Positions 1-7,252 of a stretch of DNA of 23,055 nt are shown piece by piece. The stretch's first letter is position 1. Each line of letters opens with the position of its first letter. A model generated the notes under the pieces. That model did no database searches, was not told the DNA's origin, and saw only the letters and a program-made list of their open reading frames with translations. Made by a program: the position numbers and the translations under genes. Source of the stretch: Candidatus Pacearchaeota archaeon (GTDB lineage: Archaea; Nanobdellota; Nanobdellia; Pacearchaeales; GW2011-AR1); NCBI GenBank assembly GCA_026395775.1, contig JAPLYA010000132.1:1-23055 (forward strand), written 5' to 3'.

Positions 1-175
1 CTTGCAAGTTAGAAATTGTAATTTGATTAAAATTATGCCCCCCTCTTATCAATGATTGGTAGTTTCTAGAATAAAAAACATATAATCCTTTACTTGTTAA
101 AGCTTGAGCTATTAAGCTAGTCAATATATTCGGCCCCTGTCCCGCCTTTCCTCCAATTACAATATTCAGCCTCAT
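1..175 (-). CDS. 2-oxoacid:acceptor oxidoreductase, N-terminal part (gamma-type domain), cut by window edge
   Basis: Reading the minus strand from the ATG at 175-173 gives 58 residues that leave the window open. They begin MRLNIVIGGKAGQGPNI and continue with an SLIRGGHN motif. The GGKAGQG loop followed by RGGHN is characteristic of the gamma domain of 2-oxoacid:ferredoxin oxidoreductases, which in KorA-type proteins is fused to the N-terminus of the alpha (pyrimidine-binding) chain. The enzyme oxidatively decarboxylates 2-oxoacids to acyl-CoA with ferredoxin as acceptor. That fits the ADP-forming acyl-CoA synthetase beta subunit encoded nearby at 687-1289, because together they would convert 2-oxoacids to organic acids with ATP formation (inference). 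A purine-rich gagg lies about 10 nt before the start. The substrate (pyruvate, 2-oxoglutarate or other) cannot be told from this fragment. Confidence 0.85.
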   Translation of the reverse strand, partial: MRLNIVIGGKAGQGPNILTSLIAQALTSKGLYVFYSRNYQSLIRGGHNFNQITISNLQ

Positions 176-266
176 TTCAATAAATCCTCATATTTTTGAA
201 AGACAAGAAATTTTAATTTCCTGTATTTAGAAAAAGAGAAGTTAATAGTATTTAAATTTGATGAAA

Positions 267-608
267 TCATGAATTTTCTTTCTTGCCTAAATAATAAAAA
301 TGTCTTTTAAAAGGATGCAACAATGAAGGCTTTCTCGCTCCTTCAAATCCAGTTTTAAAAGCCAGATATTGCCAGCTCTTAAAACCAAGATTGTAAAAAG
401 ATTTTTCAACAACATCAGTCAAACCAGAATGTCGATACCTATACACACAATCCTCTCTAAAACGAACTTTCCAAAGTTCAGAATGAACAAAGACCTCCCC
501 ATCTAAATGTCTCCCAAAATACTCAAAACTTCTTGCCTTAGTATTAAAAAGAAAACCTAACCAGGCTTTGGTAGCATTATCGGCTTTTAATTGCTCAACA
601 TCTCTCAT
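267..608 (-). CDS. Hypothetical protein, 113 aa
   Basis: This is a 113-residue basic, aromatic-rich soluble protein with no transmembrane segment or signal peptide. I do not recognise a family. It has clusters of aromatic residues (SFEYFGRHL, YRYRHSG, KSWQYLAF) and a basic tail (KRHFYYLGKK). The start at 608 is supported by a TATA-like TTTAAA at about 632-637, about 25 nt upstream on this strand. It is transcribed divergently from the AcdB gene and lies upstream of the 2-oxoacid oxidoreductase gene in the same direction with a 91-nt gap. No function is assigned. Confidence 0.6.
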   Translation of the reverse strand: MRDVEQLKADNATKAWLGFLFNTKARSFEYFGRHLDGEVFVHSELWKVRFREDCVYRYRHSGLTDVVEKSFYNLGFKSWQYLAFKTGFEGARKPSLLHPFKRHFYYLGKKENS

Positions 609-686
609 AGATAAGAACTAGATTGCTAGATTTTAAACATTATTATACTCCAAAACATATTTAAAACCCTTGAAACTAGAGCCAAT
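609..686. promoter_or_regulatory. Divergent promoter region between hypothetical gene and acdB
   Basis: Two archaeal TATA-like boxes are visible. TTTAAA at 632-637, read on the minus strand, is about 25 nt from the ATG at 608. A catatttaaaaccc stretch at 656-669, read on the plus strand, is about 25 nt before the ATG at 687. Both distances imply leaderless or nearly leaderless transcripts. Confidence 0.55.
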
Positions 687-1289
687 ATGGCAGAAATGTT
701 GGATTTAGAAAGCTCATTTGAAGAATTAAAAGATTTGCCTATTGCAGAATACTTGGTTCTGCCAATAAACTCTTCAATTGACAAGTTCCAAGACAAAATT
801 CTCAAGCTAAAATTCCCCCTATGGCTTAAATTAAACTCTTGGGAGCACAAAGCTTCCTTAGGAGGAATAGAACTTTGTCTTAATCAAGAAGATTTAGACA
901 AGAAACTCAAGCAATTCCAAAAAAAATTCCAAGGAAAAAAGTTTATTCTACAAAAAAACATTTCAGGAATAGAACTTATTGCAGGATTAAAGCAAGACAA
1001 AACCTTTGGCAAGGTCTTGTTGTTAGGAGCAGGGGGTAGTTTTACAGAAATCCTTCAGGACAAAACATTTCTTATTCTTCCATCAAGCAAAGAAAAAATT
1101 GAAACTTCAATAAAACAACTCAAGATTTTCCAGATTATAGAAAAAAAGAGCCATGATCTAACAAAACTCATTAATTTAATTTATAATTTCTCTCAGCTAA
1201 AGATTCAAGAGGCTGATCTTAATCCTATAATCTTGAATGACAAAGAAGCAGTCATAGTTGATGCGAGAGTTGTGCCAGAAGATGAATAA
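687..1289 (+). CDS. acdB: Acyl/acetate-CoA ligase (ADP-forming), beta subunit (ATP-grasp)
   Basis: This 200-residue protein matches the short beta chain of archaeal ADP-forming acetyl/acyl-CoA synthetases, which belong to the ATP-grasp_5 family. Visible hallmarks are GIELIAGLKQDKTFGKVLLLG, the following GAGGSFTEIL loop, and the C-terminal metal/nucleotide-binding segment EADLNPIILND followed by VDARV. The subunit carries nucleotide binding and the phosphohistidine-to-ADP transfer step that conserves acyl-CoA energy as ATP. The alpha subunit is not in this window. It is a little shorter than typical beta chains of about 220-240 aa, with a condensed N-terminus. The ATG at 687 is chosen because a TATA-like box lies 25 nt upstream. 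Functional coupling with the neighbouring 2-oxoacid oxidoreductase is inferred from the pathway. Confidence 0.88.
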   Translation: MAEMLDLESSFEELKDLPIAEYLVLPINSSIDKFQDKILKLKFPLWLKLNSWEHKASLGGIELCLNQEDLDKKLKQFQKKFQGKKFILQKNISGIELIAGLKQDKTFGKVLLLGAGGSFTEILQDKTFLILPSSKEKIETSIKQLKIFQIIEKKSHDLTKLINLIYNFSQLKIQEADLNPIILNDKEAVIVDARVVPEDE

Positions 1290-1407
1290 TTCTTGTTATT
1301 AAAGTCAAACTATTTTAGTATACTTAGCATTGAGACGAGCAATTGTTTAAAACAACCAAGCACCAAACTCCAAGTTTACGAAACGAACTTAATTATTAAT
1401 TCTGAAC
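1290..1407 (+). repeat. Noncoding gap between convergent genes with a diverged copy of the dispersed core-intergenic element
   Basis: The gap separates the convergent 3' ends of acdB and the GINS gene. Two blocks recur elsewhere. A ttttagtatac block near 1313 resembles one at about 4156-4166 after ftsY. The block at about 1366-1405 (ccaagtttacgaaacgaact and following) resembles those at 2855-2900 and 18984-19028. There is no ORF, tRNA or clear terminator hairpin. Because the gap lies between gene ends, the element is not simply a promoter. Confidence 0.45.
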
Positions 1408-1962
1408 TCAGTCTTCCTCAACAAATTCGGCTTTTCCGGCATCAACTAGAATTTTAACAATTCCCTCAGGAAGATTTGCCAATTCACCTTTATCAAAAGG
1501 CCCAACCATCTCTCCATCTAATCCCAGAAACTCTTCAACATTCTCTTTAAAATTAACCAATGTATTAGCACATTTCTCCTTCTTGCCATTCAAGCAGCCA
1601 GCTATCTCTCTGTCAGTATGCTCCATACTCTTAACAATCTTGTCAAACATCTCTTTTTCAAAATCAAGCATAGAATCAAAATCGCTCTTGCTTATTCCTG
1701 TTTCAGCTGCAATAAAAGCCAATTGCAAAATTTTCTTCTTTCTTCTTAGCATTAACTCTTTGAAAATGCTTATGGCATTTTCAACTTGTTTCTTAGTCTT
1801 AACAATAACCTCAGAGAACATATCTCCTTCTTTCTGAGTCAGCTGTTTTTTCTCCCTCAAATAATCAGCAACATCAAGAATAAACTTTTTGTCAATTTTC
1901 TGCAGTTGTTCAGAATATTTTTCCTTCCTCAAAGCTTCATATATATCGTTATAAGTTATCAT
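1408..1962 (-). CDS. gins51: DNA replication complex GINS subunit (Gins51/Gins15 type)
   Basis: This 184-residue protein has the A-B domain order of archaeal Gins51. A helical A domain (about 1-125) contains ITYNDIYEALRKEKYSEQLQ and a basic RRKKKILQLAF helix. It is followed by a small beta B domain (about 138-184) with EEFLGLDGEMVGPFDKGE and LPEGIVKILVDAGKAEFVEED, the classic GINS B-domain pattern. GINS binds MCM and the RecJ-like GAN nuclease to form the archaeal CMG-like helicase. A GAN-like gene is encoded at 16574-17890. The start at 1962 is supported by a TATA-like tttaaa about 25 nt upstream on the minus strand. A Gins23 partner is not seen here, and DPANN genomes may rely on Gins51 alone (inference). 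Confidence 0.9.
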   Translation of the reverse strand: MITYNDIYEALRKEKYSEQLQKIDKKFILDVADYLREKKQLTQKEGDMFSEVIVKTKKQVENAISIFKELMLRRKKKILQLAFIAAETGISKSDFDSMLDFEKEMFDKIVKSMEHTDREIAGCLNGKKEKCANTLVNFKENVEEFLGLDGEMVGPFDKGELANLPEGIVKILVDAGKAEFVEED

Positions 1963-2029
1963 ATTTCAGCTAGATAGAAGCAGTTTAAAAGTATTATTAT
2001 ACTCGGGTTGCTAATCTAAGTTATAAATA

Positions 2030-2152
2030 TTATAACCCAAATTTTCTTTTAACTTCCTCGTGGCTGATGAATTTTCCAGATTTTATTCTTTGCCTTCTCT
2101 CTTCGAGTTCCTTTTTTGTTTTCTCGTTTAATTCTAAATTCTCTCCTATCAT
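2030..2152 (-). CDS. Small antitoxin-like protein, 40 aa, orphan
   Basis: This short ORF starts MIGENLELNEKTKKELEERR and ends with ISHEEVKRKFGL. A glutamate-rich helix followed by a (S/T)HEEVK+(+)GL ending is seen in many small archaeal and bacterial antitoxins of RelB/VapB-like systems. It follows the phosphoglycerate-mutase gene on the same strand. An alternative ATG at 2170 adds six residues and overlaps the stop of that gene, and even longer starts would lie inside it. No toxin ORF is adjacent; the next gene on this strand is GINS. It is therefore an orphan, a remnant, or unrelated to toxin-antitoxin systems. Confidence 0.5.
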   Translation of the reverse strand: MIGENLELNEKTKKELEERRQRIKSGKFISHEEVKRKFGL

Positions 2153-2159
2153 TTTCTTC

Positions 2160-2729
2160 CTAAACCTCATACTCCCAAACACTCTCATAATCATTGTATA
2201 AAGAGCACATTTCTGGTATAGAAAGCTTTTCAAAGTATCTTCTTATGGGACGAATAGAGTTTCCATGGGCTGAAATCGCAACATTAACCTTTTTCTCTTT
2301 AACAAGCTTCAACAAATCCTTGATAAATGCTAAAACTCGCTTTTCAACATCTTTTATGCTTTCTCCACCAGGGGGTTTAGTTTCATAACTCCTATGCCAA
2401 GAATCATACTTACTTGCTCCTTGTTTTTGCACAATCTCCAAATGGCTCTTTCCTTGCAACTTGCCATAATTTCTCTCTTTAATCCTAGGATCTTCCACAA
2501 TTAAGTTACATTCAGGATGAAATTTTAAAATTTCATTCAAAGTTTCGATGCTTCTCTTCATTCCCGAATGAAAAGCCAGGCCTATTTTCCTGTCTTTCAA
2601 TCTTAGAGAAATAATACAGGCATCTTTCCTGCCTTTTTCATTCAAACTAACATCCCTCCAGCCAGAAAATATGCCCTCTGCATTATCTCTAGTTACCCCA
2701 TGCCTGAACAAGTAAATCTTACACCCCAT
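2160..2729 (-). CDS. Histidine phosphatase, 2,3-bisphosphoglycerate-dependent phosphoglycerate mutase-like
   Basis: This 189-residue member of the histidine phosphatase superfamily carries the phosphorylated histidine motif RHG at residues 9-11 (IYLFRHGVT), SGMKRSIET, and the second catalytic histidine in ISAHGNSIRPIRR (H155). The segment KERNYGKLQGK, with an acid and YG, followed by WHRSYETKPPGGES, is the signature of dPGM (GpmA) rather than of a generic phosphatase. The protein is shorter than bacterial GpmA (about 230-250 aa). The predicted role is interconversion of 3- and 2-phosphoglycerate in glycolysis. Some short archaeal members act as phosphatases, so the exact activity is inferred. 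It is transcribed divergently from ftsY. Confidence 0.85.
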   Translation of the reverse strand: MGCKIYLFRHGVTRDNAEGIFSGWRDVSLNEKGRKDACIISLRLKDRKIGLAFHSGMKRSIETLNEILKFHPECNLIVEDPRIKERNYGKLQGKSHLEIVQKQGASKYDSWHRSYETKPPGGESIKDVEKRVLAFIKDLLKLVKEKKVNVAISAHGNSIRPIRRYFEKLSIPEMCSLYNDYESVWEYEV

Positions 2730-2936
2730 TTCAATATCTTAGTTTAAGCAAATTTATAAATCTACCCATAAATGTTCAGAGATAAAAATAAAACTATTCA
2801 GTAAACAAGTGGGGTGTTCTTTGGTTTGAAAAACAATTAACTCGCTGATGAACTCAATTACCAAGTATACAAAACAGCAGTTAGTATTTACCTCTAAAAC
2901 CGCAACTTTATTAACCCTTAAAAAACTACTATAAGC
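2730..2936 (+). repeat. Divergent intergenic region with best copy of the dispersed element and ftsY TATA box
   Basis: This 207-nt noncoding stretch lies between two divergent genes. From about 2855 to 2900 it holds a block starting caattaccaagtatac and ending agtatttacctctaaaac. This is closely matched at 18984-19028 and more weakly at 14351-14398, 4208-4244, 17978-18014 and 1366-1405. A TATA-like tttattaa at about 2908-2915 lies about 26 nt before the ftsY ATG. A tgatgaac at about 2846 resembles box C, but no box D follows. Confidence 0.55.
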
Positions 2937-4124
2937 ATGTTCAATTTCCTAAAAGATAAACTCAAGTCTTGGTTTAAATCAAGTGAAGAAAAAGCCAAAA
3001 CAGCAGAAAAAGAGAAGAAAAAGCCAGCCAAGACTATAAAACTCAAGCAAGTTAAAGAGAAAAAGCAAAAGAAAGAAAAACCAAAGAAACAAGAAAAGTC
3101 TCAAGAAACACTAAAAAAAGAAAGAAAAGTTACAGAGCAAGTTGTTCAAGATATAAAACAAGAAGGCTTAGAAATTACAACCCCGGAACAAAGAACAGAA
3201 GAGCTTCTATATCCTAAAGAAGAAGTCAAAGAACAGCCAAAAAAGGGGTTTTTCTCCAGACTAAAAGAAACATTTATTTCAAGTTTCAAACTAGATGAAA
3301 CTTATTTTGAAGAAATATTTTCAGAGCTAGAATTAATCTTGTTAGAAAACAATGTTGCCTATGAAGTTGTGGAAAAAATAAAAAAAGATCTCAAGCAAGA
3401 ATTACTTGGTTTAGAAATAAAAAAATCAGAAGTTCAAGATAAGATAAAACAAGCCCTAAGAATTTCAATAGAAAGTTTATTTGAAAAACCCTTTAATATT
3501 CTAGAAAAAATAAAAGAGATAAGCAAAGAAAAACCAGCCGTAATTGTCTTTTTTGGAATAAATGGCTCTGGAAAAACAACAACAATAGCTAAACTCGCCA
3601 GTTTACTTCAAAAAAACAAAATTTCTAGTGTTCTGGCAGCAGGAGACACATTCAGAGCAGCAAGTATTGAACAGCTAGAAGAACATGCCTCAAGATTAGG
3701 AGTTAAGCTGATAAAAAGCCAATATAACTCCGACCCAGCCTCTGTTGCATTTGATGCAATAAACCATGCCAAATCTCATAAAATTCAAGCTGTTCTAATA
3801 GATACAGCAGGAAGAATGCATACCAAAGCCAGTTTGCTAAAAGAAATGGAAAAAATAATTAGAGTTTCCAAGCCTGATTTGAAGATTTTTGTTATCGAGT
3901 CTATCACAGGAAATGATGCAATTGAGCAAGCTAAGATTTTCAATGAAGCAATAGGCATAGATGGCATAATCTTAACAAAAGCAGATGTTGATGAAAAAGC
4001 AGGAACAACTCTATCAGTAAGCTATGTCACAGGCAAGCCGATCTTATTCCTAGGAACAGGCCAAAACTATTCAGATTTAGAACCATTTGACAAAACCAGG
4101 TTTCTCGAGAAACTGGGGTTGTGA
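2937..4124 (+). CDS. ftsY: Signal recognition particle receptor FtsY
   Basis: This 395-residue SRP-type GTPase is the membrane receptor for the SRP-ribosome complex in co-translational targeting. Residues 1-105 are a very Lys/Glu-rich, low-complexity acidic/basic extension (A domain) likely to contact lipid. The N helical domain (about 105-190) follows, then the G domain with P-loop GINGSGKTTT (about 207-216), the DTFRAAS insertion motif, DTAGRMHTKASLL, TKADVDEKAGT, and the closing GTGQNYSDLEPF. These are FtsY-specific rather than SRP54-specific. The usual D of the VxDAxxGNDA motif is replaced, reading VIESITGNDA. It is followed in the same direction, 174 nt later, by SRP54. A TATA-like element lies about 26 nt upstream of the ATG. 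Confidence 0.96.
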   Translation: MFNFLKDKLKSWFKSSEEKAKTAEKEKKKPAKTIKLKQVKEKKQKKEKPKKQEKSQETLKKERKVTEQVVQDIKQEGLEITTPEQRTEELLYPKEEVKEQPKKGFFSRLKETFISSFKLDETYFEEIFSELELILLENNVAYEVVEKIKKDLKQELLGLEIKKSEVQDKIKQALRISIESLFEKPFNILEKIKEISKEKPAVIVFFGINGSGKTTTIAKLASLLQKNKISSVLAAGDTFRAASIEQLEEHASRLGVKLIKSQYNSDPASVAFDAINHAKSHKIQAVLIDTAGRMHTKASLLKEMEKIIRVSKPDLKIFVIESITGNDAIEQAKIFNEAIGIDGIILTKADVDEKAGTTLSVSYVTGKPILFLGTGQNYSDLEPFDKTRFLEKLGL

Positions 4125-4298
4125 TTCTATTCTGAGTTGTTAAATTGTAAACTTTTTTAGTATACAGGGCAATGAACCCAGCATTTAGGTAATCAAACCA
4201 ATGAACCTCAATTTTCCTGCGGCGAATAAGTTTTTCTCTTTACCTCCAAAAGTTCTCAAAACCACAAATTTATTAACCTTCTATTTCCTTAAAAATAT
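4125..4298 (+). repeat. Intergenic gap ftsY-srp54 with dispersed element copy and promoter
   Basis: The gap contains a ttttttagtatac block near 4154-4166 (shared with the gap at 1290-1407). It also has a block at about 4208-4244, tcaattttcctgcggcg then aataagtttttctctttacc. The second block is strikingly similar to 17978-18014. A TATA-like tttatta at about 4268-4275 sits about 27 nt before the srp54 ATG, so srp54 can be transcribed independently of ftsY. Confidence 0.5.
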
Positions 4299-5666
4299 AT
4301 GTTTGGCAAGCTAGGCGAGGCATTGAAAAAAGCAACAGATAAGATAGCTTCAGCTCTCTTTGTAAACAAAGCTCTAATCGACTCTATTGTAAAAGACTTA
4401 CAAAGAGCATTGATAGAAGCAGATGTTAACATCTCCTTAGTCAAAGAAATCTCTGAGAGCATAAGAAAAGCAGCAGAATCTCGAGTTCAGGGTGTAGAAA
4501 AAAAAGAACATATAATCAAGCTTTTACATGACAAAATTCTTGAAATGATAGGCGGAGAAAAGAAAGAACTAGAAATTAAGCCAGGAAAAAAGATAATGCT
4601 CCTCGGTCTCTATGGCTCGGGAAAAACTTCCACCTCGGCAAAATTAGCAAATTACTACAGCAAGCGAGGATTCAAAACCTGCATGCTTGGTTTAGATGTT
4701 CATAGACCCGCTGCTGCAGACCAACTAGAGCAGCTGGCAATAAAAAACAATCTTCAAGCTTTTATAGATAAAAAAGAGAAAAATCCCATTAAGATATATG
4801 AAAAATATGAAAAACAGTTAAAAGATTATGATCTGGTCATAGTAGACACAGCAGGGAGGCATACCCTAGATTCAGGTTTAATAGATGAAATAAAATTGCT
4901 AGGGAAAAAAATTAAACCAGATTATATTCTTCTTGTTCTCCCAGCAGATATAGGACAAGCTGCTAAAACCCAAGCAGAGCAATTCCAACAGGCACTAAAC
5001 ATAAGCGGGGTAATAATAACAAGAATGGATTCAACAGCAAAAGGCGGAGGAGCACTAACAGCCTGCAATGAAACTCGAGCTTCAATCTTCTTCATAACAA
5101 CAGGTGAACACATCCAGGACATAGAAGCATTCAATCCAAAATCATTTATCTCAAGAATTTTAGGCTTAGGAGATCTTCAAGCTTTGCTAGAAAAAGTTTC
5201 TCTAGTTGTAGACAAAGACAAAATAGAGGAACAACAGGAAAAGTTAAAACAAGGCAAGTTTACAATGGATGATTTCTATGAACAACTGAAGAGTATAGAT
5301 AACATAGGAACATTCGATAAGCTTATGGAAATGATTCCTGGTTTAGGAAAAGCCAAGATTCCAGAAGGAATGTTGCAAGGTCAAGAAGAAAAAATGAAAA
5401 AATGGAAATTCGCAATTCAAAGCATGACAAAAGAAGAAAAAGATTCTCCAGAAATAATAGAAAAACAAACCTCAAGAATAGCAAGGATAGCAAAAGGCTC
5501 TGGCCTAGCTACCAGTGATGTTCGTGCTTTATTAAAACAATATTCTTTATTAAAAGACATGTTAAAATCAGGCCAGGATTTTGACCCGAGCAAAGGAATG
5601 CAGGGCTTCAGCCAAAAACAGCTTCAGAAAATGGCCAAAAAGTTTGGAAAAAAAATGAGACTTTGA
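4299..5666 (+). CDS. srp54: Signal recognition particle 54 kDa protein (SRP54/Ffh)
   Basis: This 455-residue protein has the full NGM arrangement. The N helical bundle covers about 1-90. The G domain has P-loop GLYGSGKTSTSAKL at about 103-116, DVHRPAAADQLE, DTAGRH, and TRMDSTAKGGGAL. The Met- and Lys-rich M domain (about 310-455) binds 7S RNA and signal sequences; examples are KLMEMIPGLGK, GLATSDVRALLKQY and a basic tail ending KKFGKKMRL. It binds signal peptides emerging from the ribosome and docks to FtsY, encoded just upstream. Its stop codon lies only 12 nt before the tRNA-like att fragment that marks the left edge of the first integrated element. Confidence 0.97.
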   Translation: MFGKLGEALKKATDKIASALFVNKALIDSIVKDLQRALIEADVNISLVKEISESIRKAAESRVQGVEKKEHIIKLLHDKILEMIGGEKKELEIKPGKKIMLLGLYGSGKTSTSAKLANYYSKRGFKTCMLGLDVHRPAAADQLEQLAIKNNLQAFIDKKEKNPIKIYEKYEKQLKDYDLVIVDTAGRHTLDSGLIDEIKLLGKKIKPDYILLVLPADIGQAAKTQAEQFQQALNISGVIITRMDSTAKGGGALTACNETRASIFFITTGEHIQDIEAFNPKSFISRILGLGDLQALLEKVSLVVDKDKIEEQQEKLKQGKFTMDDFYEQLKSIDNIGTFDKLMEMIPGLGKAKIPEGMLQGQEEKMKKWKFAIQSMTKEEKDSPEIIEKQTSRIARIAKGSGLATSDVRALLKQYSLLKDMLKSGQDFDPSKGMQGFSQKQLQKMAKKFGKKMRL

Positions 5667-5678
5667 TAAATTAGTCTA

Positions 5679-5703
5679 GGTTCGAATCCTCGTGGGGGCG
5701 TGT
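5679..5703 (+). other. Left attachment site (tRNA-Arg 3' fragment) of integrated element 1
   Basis: This 25-nt segment equals the T-loop plus acceptor 3' half of the tRNA-Arg at 19705-19788 (positions 19767-19791) with one mismatch, and the match runs 3 nt beyond the discriminator base. Its last 17 nt, tcctcgtgggggcgtgt, recur with one mismatch at 13521-13537. The upstream bases (ttagtcta) do not complete a T stem, and the SRP54 stop is 12 nt away. There is therefore no 5' part of a tRNA here, only a fragment. An integrase gene follows, which is the usual arrangement at a tRNA-targeted insertion boundary. Confidence 0.8.
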
Positions 5704-5727
5704 ATCTTAAAGGTACATATCCGTAAA

Positions 5728-5738
5728 GTATATATACT
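5728..5738 (+). promoter_or_regulatory. TATA box of element-1 integrase
   Basis: The palindromic agtatatatact is centred about 25 nt before the ATG at 5758. This supports that ATG as the start of a leaderless transcript. The promoter lies just inside the attachment site, so it travels with the element. Confidence 0.6.
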
Positions 5739-5757
5739 AGCGGGTATTCTATATCTT

Positions 5758-6966
5758 ATGAAATTTAAAGAGAGATATATTAGGACAAAAAATAATCTAT
5801 TAACTGGAGATTTATGTAAGGAGAATAAAGAATTATTTACTAAATTCTTTGACTGGCAGGAATTAAAATTAAAGAGAACCAATGGTTTAGCACAACTAGA
5901 TGACCCTTGTTATAATACTCTTTGTTGTTATATTTCTAGATTCAAGAATGTTAATTTATGGTTTAATAATAAACCTTGGATACATCTTACTAAAGAGGAC
6001 ATAAAAAAAGTTTACGATGATTTAGAAGACGGAAAGATTAAAACAAAAAGAGGTGAGCGATTTGGCGACTTGAAAAGTTATTATGGAAAAATGTTTAGAA
6101 GTAAACCTTTTGAAATGGCTGGAAAGTCAGAAATAGTAAAAGAAGTTATGGAGTTCACGAGATGTCATAATAAAGAAGATGTAAGATTTATTGAGGAAGA
6201 AACATTTAGAAAAATCATTGATGCTGTTCTGCGTTTGGACCAAAAATTATTATGTTGGATTGCTTTTGATATTGGAGAAAATGTTAATACTATTATTCGT
6301 TTGAAAAAAAGCGATGTTTTCAGACAGATAAACCCAAATACAAAAGAACCGGAATATATGGTTAATCTTCCTAAGGACAAACTTAAAAGGACAAGATTAA
6401 CAAGAAGCGAGATAACTAATTTTAAAGAAACAACTGAATTATTCGATTTGATTCTTAAAGATTTAAAAGATGACGAACAGATTTTTAAATTTGAATATGC
6501 ACAATCTAAAAAGTTTCTTAATAGGGCTGTCGGCATAGTTAAAGCTAAATGTATTCCCAAAGGGCAAAATGTAACATGGAAAGATTTGAGAAGTTCTATG
6601 GCTTGTCATTTATTAAAAAATCATTGGACTACTGACGAGGTTAATGCTAGGCTAGGTCATAAACCTAGCAGTAAAGAAATCGACAAATATTGCAATTTTC
6701 TAGCAATAGGACGACATGAACCAAAGAAAAAAATGTATTATAACAACTTGCAAAAAGTAGAAGATGATTTAGAAGAAACAAAACAGAATCTTAAATTAAC
6801 TGGCGAGCGAATGAGAAAACAAAGCGATGATATTTTAGGTCTAAAGGTTGATAACATTGAATTAAAAAAACAATTGATGAATATGACAACAGGGTATAAA
6901 GAATCATTAATTCAAATGAAGAAGTTTATTTTTATGCAACAAGAGATGCACGCAATTAAAAATTAA
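5758..6966 (+). CDS. Tyrosine recombinase/integrase of element 1, with degenerate catalytic residues
   Basis: This 402-residue protein has the architecture of archaeal tyrosine recombinases: an N-terminal SAM-like/core-binding domain (about 20-125), a catalytic domain (about 140-315) and a long C-terminal coiled coil (about 325-402). The C-terminal catalytic boxes are readable: WKDLRSSMACHL (R278), ARLGHKPSS (H301) and EIDKYCNF (Y311). The first box, normally GxRxxE, reads FDIGENVNTI, so the essential Arg I is Asn175. The HxxR histidine is Lys275. The ORF is intact, so it may have diverged function or be recently inactivated. The start at 5758 is preferred over an upstream in-frame GTG at 5692, which lies inside the attachment site. 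Its position beside a tRNA fragment indicates element integration. Confidence 0.8.
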   Translation: MKFKERYIRTKNNLLTGDLCKENKELFTKFFDWQELKLKRTNGLAQLDDPCYNTLCCYISRFKNVNLWFNNKPWIHLTKEDIKKVYDDLEDGKIKTKRGERFGDLKSYYGKMFRSKPFEMAGKSEIVKEVMEFTRCHNKEDVRFIEEETFRKIIDAVLRLDQKLLCWIAFDIGENVNTIIRLKKSDVFRQINPNTKEPEYMVNLPKDKLKRTRLTRSEITNFKETTELFDLILKDLKDDEQIFKFEYAQSKKFLNRAVGIVKAKCIPKGQNVTWKDLRSSMACHLLKNHWTTDEVNARLGHKPSSKEIDKYCNFLAIGRHEPKKKMYYNNLQKVEDDLEETKQNLKLTGERMRKQSDDILGLKVDNIELKKQLMNMTTGYKESLIQMKKFIFMQQEMHAIKN

Positions 6967-6979
6967 TAATATTAATTAT

Positions 6980-7252
6980 CTAAATCTTAAATATTTTAAG
7001 AACTATTCTACCATTATCAGTAGTCTTTAAAACAAGTGTTTTATTTTTTCCCATCTGGGTTTTAGTTATAAGCCCTTGCTCAATTAGACGAGAGATATGG
7101 CGATTTATTCCTAAGTGTCCCATACTAAGTCTTCTTCCTAATTCTAAAACTCCGATGTCTTCTTTTGACTCATTTAAAATTTTTAAGACAATAATATCAT
7201 ATTTGTTTAATAGGTTCTCACCTTTTTCACCTGATTTTCTTTTTGTTGTCAT
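6980..7252 (-). CDS. Winged-helix transcriptional regulator, 90 aa
   Basis: This small protein has a basic N-terminus (TTKRKSGEKGEN). A winged-helix fold follows, with helix LLNKYDIIVLKILN, then VLELGRRLSMGHLGINRHIS as helix-turn-helix, then LIEQGLITKTQMGKNKTLVL as the wing. The pattern is that of archaeal MarR/ArsR-like or phage-type repressors. It is divergently transcribed from the element-1 small-gene operon across a 164-nt region rich in inverted repeats, so it is a good candidate for the element's repressor and its own autoregulator (inference). A TATA-like tttataaata is about 25 nt upstream on the minus strand, at about 7272-7281. Confidence 0.8.
   Translation of the reverse strand: MTTKRKSGEKGENLLNKYDIIVLKILNESKEDIGVLELGRRLSMGHLGINRHISRLIEQGLITKTQMGKNKTLVLKTTDNGRIVLKIFKI

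Noticed and set aside
1963..2029. Toxin gene partnering the antitoxin-like ORF
   Set aside because: Only 67 nt separate it from the GINS gene and no toxin-sized ORF flanks it.
2840..2900. Box C/D guide RNA beginning with tgatgaac
   Set aside because: Other copies of this intergenic element lack the box C sequence, and no CTGA box D lies at a suitable distance.
5670..5701. A complete tRNA gene ending in the ggttcgaatcc motif after srp54
   Set aside because: Only the T loop and acceptor 3' strand are present. The 5' side of the T stem mispairs and srp54 coding occupies the place of the rest, so it is an attachment fragment.
5692..5757. Upstream in-frame GTG start of the element-1 integrase
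   Set aside because: It would begin inside the attachment site and upstream of the TATA box at 5728-5738. The ATG at 5758 fits a leaderless transcript.
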